NCBI GenBank assembly: GCA_046483725.1
Contig: JAWOCQ010000056.1
Coordinates: 1-64,000, forward strand
Length of the DNA: 64,000 nt
Direction: 5' to 3'
DNA from: T3SED10-47 sp046483725
GTDB taxonomy: Bacteria; Bipolaricaulota; Bipolaricaulia; Bipolaricaulales; Bipolaricaulaceae
In this document: positions 35,149-43,697 of the stretch, in pieces
How the letters are laid out: each line of letters opens with the position of its first letter
Numbering within the stretch: position 1 is the first letter of the stretch
Position numbers and translations under genes: made by a program
The notes under the pieces: generated by a model
Seen by the model: only the letters and a program-made list of their open reading frames with translations
What the model was told of the DNA's origin: nothing
The model's database searches: none

Positions 35149-36204
35149 TTATATCCGGGCGTAGCGGCGGCCGGGCTGTTCCTCGACCAAACCCGCCATC
35201 TGAAGCTCCAACAGTGCTTGGGACACCAGGGCGTGGGATAGACCCGTATGGGCCATGAGCTCACTGGTATCCAGCATTTCGCTGCTGAGGGCTTCGTACA
35301 CGGTCAACGCATCGCCCGTGGGCAGAGGAAGCGACGGCTGGAAGTGGTGCTTCCCCACCCCGCCCAGCTCCTCCACAACGTCCTCTACACACGTCACGGG
35401 GCTGGCCCCGTCCTGGAGAAGGCGATTGGTGCCTGCGGATGCTTCCGAGGTTATAGGACCGGGCACTGCCAGCACGTCCTTGCCTTGCTCCAGCGCCCGT
35501 TCGGCGGTGATCAGGGCCCCCGAGCGAATGGGCGCTTCGACGACCAGCACCGCCTTGCACAACCCCGCGATCAGTCGATTGCGGCGGGGGAACGTCCACG
35601 CAGCCCCGGGCGTCTCCCACGGATACTCTGACAGCACCGCCCCCTTCTCAGCGATTGCCTGCAAACGGCGCTCCACCCCGGCGGGATAAGGCTTCCCCAG
35701 GCCTGTGCCCAGTATGGCAACGGTACGCCCGCCGGAGAGTGCACCCTGATGGGCGGCAGCATCCACCCCCGGCGCCATCCCCGAAATCACTGTCACGCCC
35801 CGTTCGGCAAGTTGCGTGCCCATTTTGCGCGCCACCAACCGGCCATAGCTTGTGCAACGGCGGGTACCTACAATCGCCACGCCCGAAACGTCGGCAGGCT
35901 CCAACTTCCCCAGGACATAGAGGACGAGCGGGGGCGTGGGAAGCTCGCGCATGACCTCGGGGAAATCACCATCTGCGAGCGTGACAATATGGGCTCCGGC
36001 GTGCCGGGCTCGGCGCACTTCTTGTTGAGGCTGTGCAGCGCTACGTTCCCGGGCAATCCTCCGAGCGGCCTCGGGGCCGATCGCCCGCGCCAGTTTTTCC
36101 ACAGGCGCGGCCATGATCTCGCACGGCCCACCCAGGACACCCAACAAGGCTCGAAGTCGCCGCGGAGTGAGCGACGGCAGCATGTTCAGGGCGAGCCAGG
36201 CCAT
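35149..36204 (-). CDS. dprA: DNA processing protein DprA (Smf)
   Basis: The protein loads RecA on incoming single-stranded DNA during transformation. The Rossmann core is clear: GTRRCTSYGRLVARKMG, ISGMAPGVDAAAHQGAL, AILGTGLGKPYPAGVERRL and RSGALITAERALEQGKDVLAVPG. A winged-helix C-terminus (VYEALSSEMLDTSELMAHTG onward) follows. The N-terminal part is a helical domain. ATG 36204 is used because GGAGG precedes it by five bases; ATG 36216 would be leaderless from the promoter seen upstream. comEC lies upstream on the same strand. Confidence 0.95.
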   Translation of the reverse strand: MAWLALNMLPSLTPRRLRALLGVLGGPCEIMAAPVEKLARAIGPEAARRIARERSAAQPQQEVRRARHAGAHIVTLADGDFPEVMRELPTPPLVLYVLGKLEPADVSGVAIVGTRRCTSYGRLVARKMGTQLAERGVTVISGMAPGVDAAAHQGALSGGRTVAILGTGLGKPYPAGVERRLQAIAEKGAVLSEYPWETPGAAWTFPRRNRLIAGLCKAVLVVEAPIRSGALITAERALEQGKDVLAVPGPITSEASAGTNRLLQDGASPVTCVEDVVEELGGVGKHHFQPSLPLPTGDALTVYEALSSEMLDTSELMAHTGLSHALVSQALLELQMAGLVEEQPGRRYARI

Positions 36205-36222
36205 TCTATCCTCCATGTGAGG

Positions 36223-36252
36223 ATCATACCATCCCTACACCTCACGTGTCAC
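36223..36252 (-). promoter_or_regulatory. putative promoter of dprA
   Basis: On the minus strand GTGACA (complement of 36247-36252) is followed after 18 bases by TATGAT (complement of 36223-36228). Each matches consensus at five of six positions. Transcription would start near 36216, leaving a very short leader with GGAGG for the ATG at 36204. Confidence 0.55.
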
Positions 36253-36462
36253 CCTTTACCGTTATGCATTGTAGACCCCGTGGGGGCCTTCCTGACGTTC
36301 GCACGCTCCTTACCTGCTACCACCCATCAACGCATAACACCAACACGGGCCGCCTGCGGCCAAAGATGCTGGACCGCGTTTTGCAGGAGGCCTTGTCAGT
36401 AGAGGGCTGTTCCAGAGTAAGAACAACCCAAGTTCGTTGGACACGATTGCCCGTCGCGTTTT

Positions 36463-37896
36463 CTAGGCCGGTCTGCGAAGGGCATCGCCCTCCTCCCGCA
36501 GCGCTGTCCAGAGGATGAGCACGCCCAGAGCTGCGACCGCACACCACAGGCCAAAGCCCGGCCCCACTGGAAGCTCAGAGCCAGGGAAGCTCGCCAGTCG
36601 CTCCACGACCGCCAGGTAGGGCGCAATCAGGAACCTGTCCACCGCTGTACCGGCTACCGGGCCGAGGAGGAGCACCACCACCCCCGACCAAAGCAGCACG
36701 GCGGTCCAAGTGACGAGAAGGAGATTTGCCATCAGACCGAACAGCGCCACGTGGCCGAACGTCGCCCCGATCACGGGCAGGGCGCCTGCCTGGGCACATG
36801 CGGTGACCGCTAGGAGATCCGCTGGCCGTAGCAGCCAGCGGGGCAGCTCGGCGCGCAACCATCCGGACATCCAACCGGGAAGGAGAAGAAGGATGGCCCC
36901 AGTGGCCATGAACGAAAGCTGGAACGCCGCATCGGCCGGGGACCAGGGCCAGATTAGGACCACAACCACAGCGGCCGCGGCCAACGCCTGCAACGGATCC
37001 AGCCACCGCCGTAGAACCCAGCCCCGGTGCCATAGAATCCAGAAACTCCCTGCGCATCCGAACATGATGGCCGCCCTGATGAGGGAAACCCTGGCCCCGC
37101 CCACCAATACATAGCAGGAGACGAACAGCATCAGCATTAGGTACCGAACGACTGGAGGGAGACGGAAGAGCTTCAACAGCAACCACCCGCCTGCCACCAA
37201 CAGGCCCAAGTGCAGCCCCGAAAGTGCCAGCAGATGCGCCACCCCGGCGGCGCGGAAAGCGTCCTGCCGCTCATCAGGCATTAGGCCCCGCGCTCCCAAC
37301 AGTAGCGCAGAGAGAAAGGCCGCCCCTTCCTCGGGCAGGGAGCCCGTCAACCTGTGTAGCAGCCGCATGCGCGCTTCGTGGGCCCAACGCAAGAGTCCTG
37401 GTCCCCCTTGCTCCAAGACTTCGGCGCTCTCAGCCAAAAACAGCCCGAAAACCCCGCGGCGCCGGAGGTAGGTTTCCCACTCAGCGGGGCGTGGTTGGGC
37501 CCCGCGCCCCTCCAGGTGGAGAAGATCGCCAGGGCCCACAGCCGAGCCGGCGGGAAGATACGCGACCAGGCGCAGGGGGGTGGGATGCCCTTCCAGTTCC
37601 ACCAAAGCTTCGGTAGAGCGCGACCGGGGCTCGGGAATCCCTACCACCCGTACCGTTGCCTCCTGCATTAGCGGAAGCTGGTACAGAAATTGAGAGGGGC
37701 TCTCCTCCGGCTGGGGCAGAGCCAGCCCCCCTACCAGGGCCACAGCCCACAGCAGTGCGCACGACCGGCGCCAGCACGCACCGGCTAGCAGGACTGCTCC
37801 CACCGGTACGACCCACCACCCACCGGCGCCTGCTGCTCCCAGTGCAGCACCAAAGGTCAAGCCAGCGGCAACCCCCGGCAAAAGCACACGAGGCAT
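36463..37896 (-). CDS. comEC: ComEC/Rec2-type competence channel, short form
   Basis: The 477-residue membrane protein carries the ComEC competence domain (ALLLGARGLMPDERQDAF, VAHLLALSGLHLGLLVAGGW, GGARVSLIRAAIMFG) and an N-terminal OB-like domain. It imports single-stranded DNA across the inner membrane. The metallo-beta-lactamase domain that closes longer ComEC proteins is absent. ATG 37896 has GGAGGGG upstream; the open frame further upstream crosses the tmRNA gene and is false. dprA follows on the same strand after 258 bases. Confidence 0.92.
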   Translation of the reverse strand: MPRVLLPGVAAGLTFGAALGAAGAGGWWVVPVGAVLLAGACWRRSCALLWAVALVGGLALPQPEESPSQFLYQLPLMQEATVRVVGIPEPRSRSTEALVELEGHPTPLRLVAYLPAGSAVGPGDLLHLEGRGAQPRPAEWETYLRRRGVFGLFLAESAEVLEQGGPGLLRWAHEARMRLLHRLTGSLPEEGAAFLSALLLGARGLMPDERQDAFRAAGVAHLLALSGLHLGLLVAGGWLLLKLFRLPPVVRYLMLMLFVSCYVLVGGARVSLIRAAIMFGCAGSFWILWHRGWVLRRWLDPLQALAAAAVVVVLIWPWSPADAAFQLSFMATGAILLLLPGWMSGWLRAELPRWLLRPADLLAVTACAQAGALPVIGATFGHVALFGLMANLLLVTWTAVLLWSGVVVLLLGPVAGTAVDRFLIAPYLAVVERLASFPGSELPVGPGFGLWCAVAALGVLILWTALREEGDALRRPA

Positions 37897-37924
37897 TTCG
37901 ATACCCCTCCACCAGTAGTATAAT
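37896..37924 (+). promoter_or_regulatory. promoter of the tmRNA gene
   Basis: A perfect TATAAT (37919-37924) lies 17 bases after TTTCGA (37896-37901). Twelve bases follow before the tmRNA 5' end at 37936. The -35 overlaps the comEC start codon on the other strand. Confidence 0.65.
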
Positions 37925-37935
37925 GGGGGTACATA

Positions 37936-38297
<362 letters not shown>

Positions 38298-38669
38298 GTA
38301 TCGGATAAAGCACTCATCCGGGAATGGCTTCTTCGTCCCACGTGCTGCGGCGCCCTGCGCATCACCTGTGAAGCGCGGCGGGCGGCGGTCAAGGCGCACT
38401 CCACAGAGCGGAGCTGTCGACATGCTCGCCGTACGCAGCATCGATCCGAACAGCTGCGAGCTCCTCCGATAAGCCACACCAGCATACGACTGTGCCTGAC
38501 TTCCCAGCAGCGCAGGGCGAGTTCCTCTGCGACGGCCCACCGAAGGCGCCGCAAGCATGGAACGCGAAAGTGCTCCCCAGGTCGCCGTGCTACCCGCAGC
38601 AGGCGCGGATCTACGGTACACTGTCTCGACGATCCGGCCAGGAAATGCCGGACCAGAGGGGGGGAAGAG
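38298..38669. other. gene-free stretch after tmRNA
   Basis: No gene, RNA or clear terminator was recognised in these 372 bases. Open frames here are shadows. A TACACT at about 38617 could be a -10 for the racemase gene, without a convincing -35. Confidence 0.4.
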
Positions 38670-39362
38670 ATGAAACGCATCGGCATCCTCGGAGGCATGA
38701 GCCCGGAGGCCACAGCGGAATACTACCTTCACATCACCCGCCGCTACACGGAACGCTTTGGCAACTGCTCCTACCCGGAGATCTTCATCCACAGCGTGTC
38801 CTTCCAGCCGTACATCGACTGGCCAGCCGCCGGGCGCTGGGACCTGGTCGCCGACGGTCTTGTGGAAGGGGCACGAGGGCTGGAGCGGGCTGGGGCGGAT
38901 TTCCTGGTGATCCCCGCCAACACGATGCACTACGTTCTCCCCCAGATCAGCCCCCGGATCGGGATCCCCATTCTGAGCTTGCCGGACGCCGTCAGAGAGG
39001 AAGTCGCTTCGCATGGCCTACGCTGTGTGGGCCTGTTGGGCACGCGGTACACAATGGAGCTTCCGTTCTACGGCAAAGTGCTTGGGAAGAGCTCGATCCA
39101 GGTCATCGTTCCTCGGGACGAAGACCGCGGAATCGTCGACCGAACCATCTACGAAGAGCTCGTGTTCGGCCAGATCCGCGAGCGTTCCCGTCAGGCATTC
39201 CTGCGCATCATCGGAGATCTGGTCGCTCAGGGCGCTCAGGCCGTGATCCTCGCGTGTACCGAGATCCCTCTTTTGATACGCCCCGATGACTGCCCAGTGC
39301 CCGTGTTCGATTCCTGCCGCATTCACGCCGACGCCGCCCTGGAACATGCGCTGGGCGAGTAG
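38670..39362 (+). CDS. aspartate/glutamate racemase-family protein
   Basis: The 230-residue protein has the two-domain racemase fold. RIGILGGMSPEATAEYY opens it and AVILACTEIPLLI carries the second catalytic Cys (about residue 190). At the first catalytic site the usual Cys before Asn-Thr is an Ala: VIPANTMHYV. E. coli YgeA, as known, uses Thr at that place, but here there is neither Cys nor Thr. It may use one-base chemistry, act on another substrate or be inactive. ATG 38670 follows AGAGGGGGG. Confidence 0.82.
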   Translation: MKRIGILGGMSPEATAEYYLHITRRYTERFGNCSYPEIFIHSVSFQPYIDWPAAGRWDLVADGLVEGARGLERAGADFLVIPANTMHYVLPQISPRIGIPILSLPDAVREEVASHGLRCVGLLGTRYTMELPFYGKVLGKSSIQVIVPRDEDRGIVDRTIYEELVFGQIRERSRQAFLRIIGDLVAQGAQAVILACTEIPLLIRPDDCPVPVFDSCRIHADAALEHALGE

Positions 39363-39407
39363 GGGGCAAGCCGACCGAACCCAACAGCTGGGAAATCCTC
39401 TCTTCGT

Positions 39408-40187
39408 TCAACTGCCGAGCGCCTTCCAGATCATGTTGCCCGCGGCGTAAAGCATGACCACGCCGAACAGCCGCCGCAGGAAAGGTTGGGAGACGCGCGG
39501 CGCAAGATGGCTTCCAATCTGCGCCCCGAGGATGATCCCGATCGCCAGCGGCACAGCAAGGTCGAACCGGGGGTTCCCCTGCAGGCTGTGCTGGATGAGC
39601 CCGGCGAGGGCCGTAGGGCCCATCACAAAGAGGCTGGTAGCGGCAGCGACCACCACCGCGGTTCCCAGAAGCAGCGTGATGGCCGGAACCATCACCGTTC
39701 CCCCTCCGATGCCGAAGAACCCTGAGGCCGTTCCTGCGAGCAGGCCTACGCCCATCACTGGCAACGCCCGGTAGCTCACCTGTCCGTCCTCCGACGTTCG
39801 CTTGAACCTTTCCGCCAGCTCCTTGGGTGTGCGCCCCCACAACATGAGCACAGCGACATAGATCAGCAGAACCCCGAAGGCGACCGCCAGCACATCGCTT
39901 GAGACGAACTCGGTCAGGTATGCTCCCAGGAACCCTCCGCCTAGCGCCGAGGGCATGAGCATGAAGCCAAGCCGGAAATCCACAATCCCTTGGCGTCCGT
40001 AGCCGATGGTGCTGGAAACGCTGTTGAACACGATGGCCGCAAGGCTGGTAGCCACAGCCACGTGGGTGGTGGGGACGAACACCACAGTCAACAAAGGCAC
40101 CATGAAGATGCCCCCGCCCACCCCGATCATGCTCGCGAAGACCCCGATGACGGTGGCCGCAACGGCCAGCAGCAGGTAGTCCATCAC
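39408..40187 (-). CDS. TauE/SafE-family sulfite or organic-anion exporter
   Basis: The 259-residue membrane protein has eight helices in two repeats. The repeats carry GVFASMIGVGGGIFMVPLLT near residue 15 and GTASGFFGIGGGTVMVPAIT near 155, the G-x-G-G-G-x-x-x-P motif of the family. It exports small sulfur-containing or carboxylate anions. The substrate cannot be assigned. Confidence 0.92.
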   Translation of the reverse strand: MMDYLLLAVAATVIGVFASMIGVGGGIFMVPLLTVVFVPTTHVAVATSLAAIVFNSVSSTIGYGRQGIVDFRLGFMLMPSALGGGFLGAYLTEFVSSDVLAVAFGVLLIYVAVLMLWGRTPKELAERFKRTSEDGQVSYRALPVMGVGLLAGTASGFFGIGGGTVMVPAITLLLGTAVVVAAATSLFVMGPTALAGLIQHSLQGNPRFDLAVPLAIGIILGAQIGSHLAPRVSQPFLRRLFGVVMLYAAGNMIWKALGS

Positions 40188-40392
40188 TCTACGGCTCTTT
40201 CCATCGGTGTCTCAGCCTGCCGCCCGGCCAAGAAGCCCCCTCCTCAGCGTTCACCCTCACAGCTCCGAATGCGTAGTCGTCCCCTTGGCAGGCGACGCGC
40301 ACGACGCTCCTTCCTCCCGGCCTGCCCAGGGGGCCATTCTACCTGTAGTCAGCCGGTGAGCCAGCGCCGGAGCCAGCCTTCAACTTCCTCCA

Positions 40393-40535
40393 GGGGTCAA
40401 AGCTTTAGTTTGATTGTCAGCCAGCCTGAATCTGGGTCACATCTGGCTTGCATAAATACCGCTTGAGGAATCTTCTGCGCTGAGCAAGTGAGACAGTGGA
40501 AGGAGTAGTGTCAATCACATTAAAGCTCTGACCCC
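40393..40535. mobile_element. 143-bp element with 26-bp terminal inverted repeats
   Basis: The left end GGGGTCAAAGCTTTAGTTTG (then ATTGTC, to 40418) and the complement of the right end (40510-40535, GGGGTCAGAGCTTTAATGTG then ATTGAC) match at 22 of 26 positions. A GGGGTCAGAGCT-type end is typical of REP/RAYT-linked or MITE-like elements in many bacteria, known from general pattern rather than a search. There is no transposase inside and no clear target duplication. The right arm forms the last codons of the glycosyltransferase gene. The rest of the 40188-40514 gap shows nothing. Confidence 0.65.
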
Positions 40536-41828
40536 TTCGGCGAGGCGGTCGGCAGCCTCGGGGAAGGTGCGCTGTTCGGCGAACTGCCGCGCCTTCCGGC
40601 CCATTTCCGTGATGTCGACGCCGCCGGCCAGAAGCTCGTCCAGGCCGCGTGCCACGCCCTGGGGGGTGGGGCGCACCACACGGCCGAATTCGGGCCGGAC
40701 CAACTCCCCGGCAGAGCGGTGGTCGGTGGTGAGCACGGGGAGCCCGTGGCGCATCGCCTCCACCAAGGTCAGACCGTATGACTCATGGCGGGAGGGAAAC
40801 ACATAGAGGTCGGCAGCAGACAGAAGGTCCGCCTTGTCTTGCCCAGCCACGTAGCCGGCAAAGCGCACGTCTGTCTGCCGAAGCCTCCCAGCCAGGCGTT
40901 GGAGTTTGCGCATATAGCGCCGCCCGTGCATGTAAGCCGGTGCGCCACAGAGCACCACTGTTAGGGGACGACCTCCCCGCTTTTCCCACAGGGAGAGCGC
41001 CCTGAGGAGTATGTCCTGCCCCTTCTCCGGCGATATGCGGCTCAGGGCAATGAGCACAGACCGATCGCTGGGTAAACCAAGCCGCCCGCGCGCTTCGGCT
41101 CCATCGGCGGACGGCTGCCCGGCCGGCAACGACCCCCAGGGAATCACCAGAACATCGTCCGCGGTGCGCCAGGGGTAGGCATCCTGCAGCACCCGCTGCA
41201 TGCCACCAGATGGGACTACGAGAAGGTCGGAAAAGCGCGCGCAGGCCTCCTGTTTGCGGAAGATCAAGCGTAGCACATCCGGCGTCAGGCGGAGGCCCCC
41301 CAACCGGTCTACCGCTCGGGCGGCACGCGCCAGCCCACCGGCGGAAACCAACCCGCGCAGGTATACGCTGGCCGCGTAGTCCACTACGTCCACGTGGAGT
41401 ATAGTGGCCTGCCGGCAGCCCCGGGCATGGATCGCGCCGAAGTCTCCCGCTTCACAGATATCGTTGTGCAAGACGCAGATGCCGTCTGTGCCATGGCCGG
41501 AAGCCATGTTCTCAAGCTCGCGTGTGACCCCTCGCTCAAACTGCCGGCTGAAGCGGGCGTAGCCGCGCACGGTGAGTTCTGTAAGGCGGTTCCCGCTCCC
41601 CGGGACTTGCCAGCCCAGTTCCCGGTACTCCACACCGGGGAACCGATCCCAACCCTCGCCGGGCCCCGAGCCCAGGACCACGAGCTCAAAGGGACGGGTC
41701 TCCGACCAGCGCCGCACCAGGTGCAGGCCCACGTGGGCCCCACCGCCCAACGGGTCCTGCGTAAGGTCGTAGCCAAGGTGGGCACCGGCAAACACAACGG
41801 TCGCCTTCACAAACGGGCAGGGTGGCAC
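40515..41828 (-). CDS. glycosyltransferase family 4 protein
   Basis: The 437-residue GT-B enzyme has an N-terminal acceptor domain and the GT4 donor domain. Its markers are IALSRISPEKGQDILLRALS near 265, VRFAGYVAGQDKADLLSAAD near 335 and the E-x7-E motif in SRHESYGLTLVEAMRHGLP. It transfers a sugar from a nucleotide donor, probably to an envelope glycan. The last seven codons (GVRALM and the stop) are supplied by the inverted repeat of the inserted element, so the natural C-terminus was altered. The start is uncertain; GTG 41810 is possible. Confidence 0.9.
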   Translation of the reverse strand: MPPCPFVKATVVFAGAHLGYDLTQDPLGGGAHVGLHLVRRWSETRPFELVVLGSGPGEGWDRFPGVEYRELGWQVPGSGNRLTELTVRGYARFSRQFERGVTRELENMASGHGTDGICVLHNDICEAGDFGAIHARGCRQATILHVDVVDYAASVYLRGLVSAGGLARAARAVDRLGGLRLTPDVLRLIFRKQEACARFSDLLVVPSGGMQRVLQDAYPWRTADDVLVIPWGSLPAGQPSADGAEARGRLGLPSDRSVLIALSRISPEKGQDILLRALSLWEKRGGRPLTVVLCGAPAYMHGRRYMRKLQRLAGRLRQTDVRFAGYVAGQDKADLLSAADLYVFPSRHESYGLTLVEAMRHGLPVLTTDHRSAGELVRPEFGRVVRPTPQGVARGLDELLAGGVDITEMGRKARQFAEQRTFPEAADRLAEGVRALM

Positions 41829-41880
41829 AGTCCGTCGGCGGGGTGCGGTATGGGCGCACAGGGGACCGGAAGGCTCAAGG

Positions 41881-42168
41881 TCAGCGTTCCTGTTGGCCCG
41901 GGGAGGCGGCCGTCAAAATCTCCCTGGCTGCACGGAGGTCCTCCAGTACGGCCTCGAGCTGCCCCCGCATATCAGTCGGGTCCACCGCGGAACCGGCCTC
42001 GGCCACCTCGCTTTCGGACCACCGTTGCAGCGTGCTATCAATCCGGTCGATGCATGCGTCCAGTCCGGCCATGCCGCTGGGCCGGTTTCCGGACTCCAAA
42101 TGCTCCACCGCCCGTTGCACGGAGTTCACAACTTCTGTCAACAACGTCAGCATCTCCACCACACTCAT
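41881..42168 (-). CDS. small helical protein downstream of a sigma factor
   Basis: The 95-residue product is nearly all helix, with heptad-like Leu spacing (LLTEVVNSVQRAVEHLE, MRGQLEAVLEDLRAAREIL). Its start overlaps the sigma factor stop by four bases, so it is translated with it. It could be an accessory or regulatory partner of the sigma factor, but no anti-sigma family is recognised. Confidence 0.6.
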   Translation of the reverse strand: MSVVEMLTLLTEVVNSVQRAVEHLESGNRPSGMAGLDACIDRIDSTLQRWSESEVAEAGSAVDPTDMRGQLEAVLEDLRAAREILTAASPGQQER

Positions 42169-43019
42169 TGGCCGCCCTCGTCAGGTTCATCCCGTTTGTT
42201 CCTCGTTCGGCGGCCCTGTAGACCGTCGCTGTGGCCGAACAGTTGCTCGCTCATTTCCTTGAGAACCCGTTCCTTCATCCTCGCTACCTGCCGCTGGGGA
42301 AGCCCCACCTCTTCACCGACGTCGGCCTGCGTCCGGCCTTGGTAGAATAGCCCGTCGATGATCTTCCGCTGAAGATCGGATAGACGCTCCACCGCCGCCG
42401 CAATGCGCAGACGCACCTCCAGTGGCAGCTGCGCGCTGTCCGCTGCCAGCAGCCGCTGCAGGTCAAGGGAGGGAGACGGATCCGTGGCCCGTCGTTCTGC
42501 GTCGAGAGATACATAGGTCATCGCATCCCGAGACTTGAGCGCTTCGGCCACCGTGTCAGTTCCCACCTCGAGTGCTTTGGCGATCTCCTCCAGGGTGGGA
42601 GGCCGGCCCTTCTCCTGGTACAGCTGATCCTGGCACTCTCGGACCCGTTGCGATACCGCCCGGACCCACTGTGGAACCCGGATACTCCCGTACTTATCCC
42701 TGATGTAATGGCGGATTTCCCCTTTTATAAGGTGCGTGGCGTAGGTGCTGAACTTCGTCCCCCGCGCGAGATCAAAGTTGGCCACCGCTCCCAGGAGCCC
42801 CAGATACCCGGCTTGGACCAGGTCTTCGATCGGCTCGCCCGTGAACCTAAACTGCGCAGCCACCGAGCGCACCAACCCCGCGTGCCGGCGCACCAGCTCG
42901 TCCTGGAGAGCGGTCCACTCGCTTCCCCCGCCCTGCCCACCGGCCTCCAGCCTGCGCAGCTCGGCCAGCAGGGTTTCCGTGTCTGCATCCTGCCAGTTCC
43001 TCCGGGCTTTGCCCATCAC
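42165..43019 (-). CDS. group 3 sigma-70-family sigma factor (SigB/SigF/WhiG-like)
   Basis: The 284-residue factor has region 2 (IEDLVQAGYLGLLGAVANFD, then RGTKFSTYATHLIKGEIRHY), region 3 (PPTLEEIAKALEVGTDTVAE) and region 4 (DLQRKIIDGLFYQGRTQADVGEEVGL). Region 1.1 is missing. The pattern fits alternative sigma factors for stress, motility or development. No flagellar or spore gene is nearby. The start is GTG 43019 or ATG 43016; both lack a strong ribosome binding site. Confidence 0.9.
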   Translation of the reverse strand: MMGKARRNWQDADTETLLAELRRLEAGGQGGGSEWTALQDELVRRHAGLVRSVAAQFRFTGEPIEDLVQAGYLGLLGAVANFDLARGTKFSTYATHLIKGEIRHYIRDKYGSIRVPQWVRAVSQRVRECQDQLYQEKGRPPTLEEIAKALEVGTDTVAEALKSRDAMTYVSLDAERRATDPSPSLDLQRLLAADSAQLPLEVRLRIAAAVERLSDLQRKIIDGLFYQGRTQADVGEEVGLPQRQVARMKERVLKEMSEQLFGHSDGLQGRRTRNKRDEPDEGGQ

Positions 43020-43159
43020 ACGAATCTACCGCCTTCGCCCCGGGGAAGAACACCCACTTGACCGGCAACAAACGGGCGCTTCTCACCGCGACACCGGCGC
43101 AGCGTCCGTTCGCACGCAGACGCCCAGCTGCGTCCAGGCAGAGGCCGCCTGTGCGCCTG

Positions 43160-43627
43160 TTACGGGCTCGTCAGCTCCACTGCCACCAACAACGTCACGA
43201 CCACTACCAACGCCACCAATCCCAGCTCCATCGGACTGGGCCGCCAGCGCACCTCCTCCACCCGGTCCAACGGGGAGGGGCAGTCCACCTGAAGGCACCT
43301 CTCAACCTCCTCCTCAATCAGAAGCTCCACTGCCGGCCCCACACGCACCGTGGCCTGCTCTCCTACGAACACCGCAGGCACGACAACGTCGTCCAAGCCG
43401 TAAGCATCTGCCACAGCCTGCATGAGCCGCCAGTTGTCGGCGTCGAAGCTGACCTCATGGCGGTGAATTTCCAGCTCAGGGTAGCGCTCTTGTAGCTCCT
43501 CCAGGTACTCGCTCATGACACCACACTCCGGACACCCCCGCGCCCAGAAGTACTGAAGCTCCACGGCGCCAAGGGCCACCCCACCCGCCAATGTCACGAT
43601 AATTAGCAGCACACCAATCGCTCTCAT
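43160..43627 (-). CDS. membrane-anchored thioredoxin-fold protein
   Basis: A signal-anchor helix (about 1-20) leads to a thioredoxin-like domain with WARGCPECGVMSEYLEELQ (CxxC) and the cis-Pro region DVVVPAVFVGEQ. A second helix (ELGLVALVVVVTLLVAVEL) closes the protein. The domain therefore lies outside the membrane between two anchors and probably handles disulfide chemistry of envelope proteins. Length is 155 residues. No DsbD or VKOR partner is adjacent. Confidence 0.75.
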   Translation of the reverse strand: MRAIGVLLIIVTLAGGVALGAVELQYFWARGCPECGVMSEYLEELQERYPELEIHRHEVSFDADNWRLMQAVADAYGLDDVVVPAVFVGEQATVRVGPAVELLIEEEVERCLQVDCPSPLDRVEEVRWRPSPMELGLVALVVVVTLLVAVELTSP

Positions 43628-43697
43628 AGTAGCTCAGCTTAACCTCCCGGCGGCCCTGGGCGCCAGCAGCAAGAGGAGAGGGTGGTAAGATTGGGGT

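Noticed and set aside
40188..40535. Search for a complete transposase around the inverted-repeat element
   Set aside because: No open frame of transposase type is present between or beside the arms.
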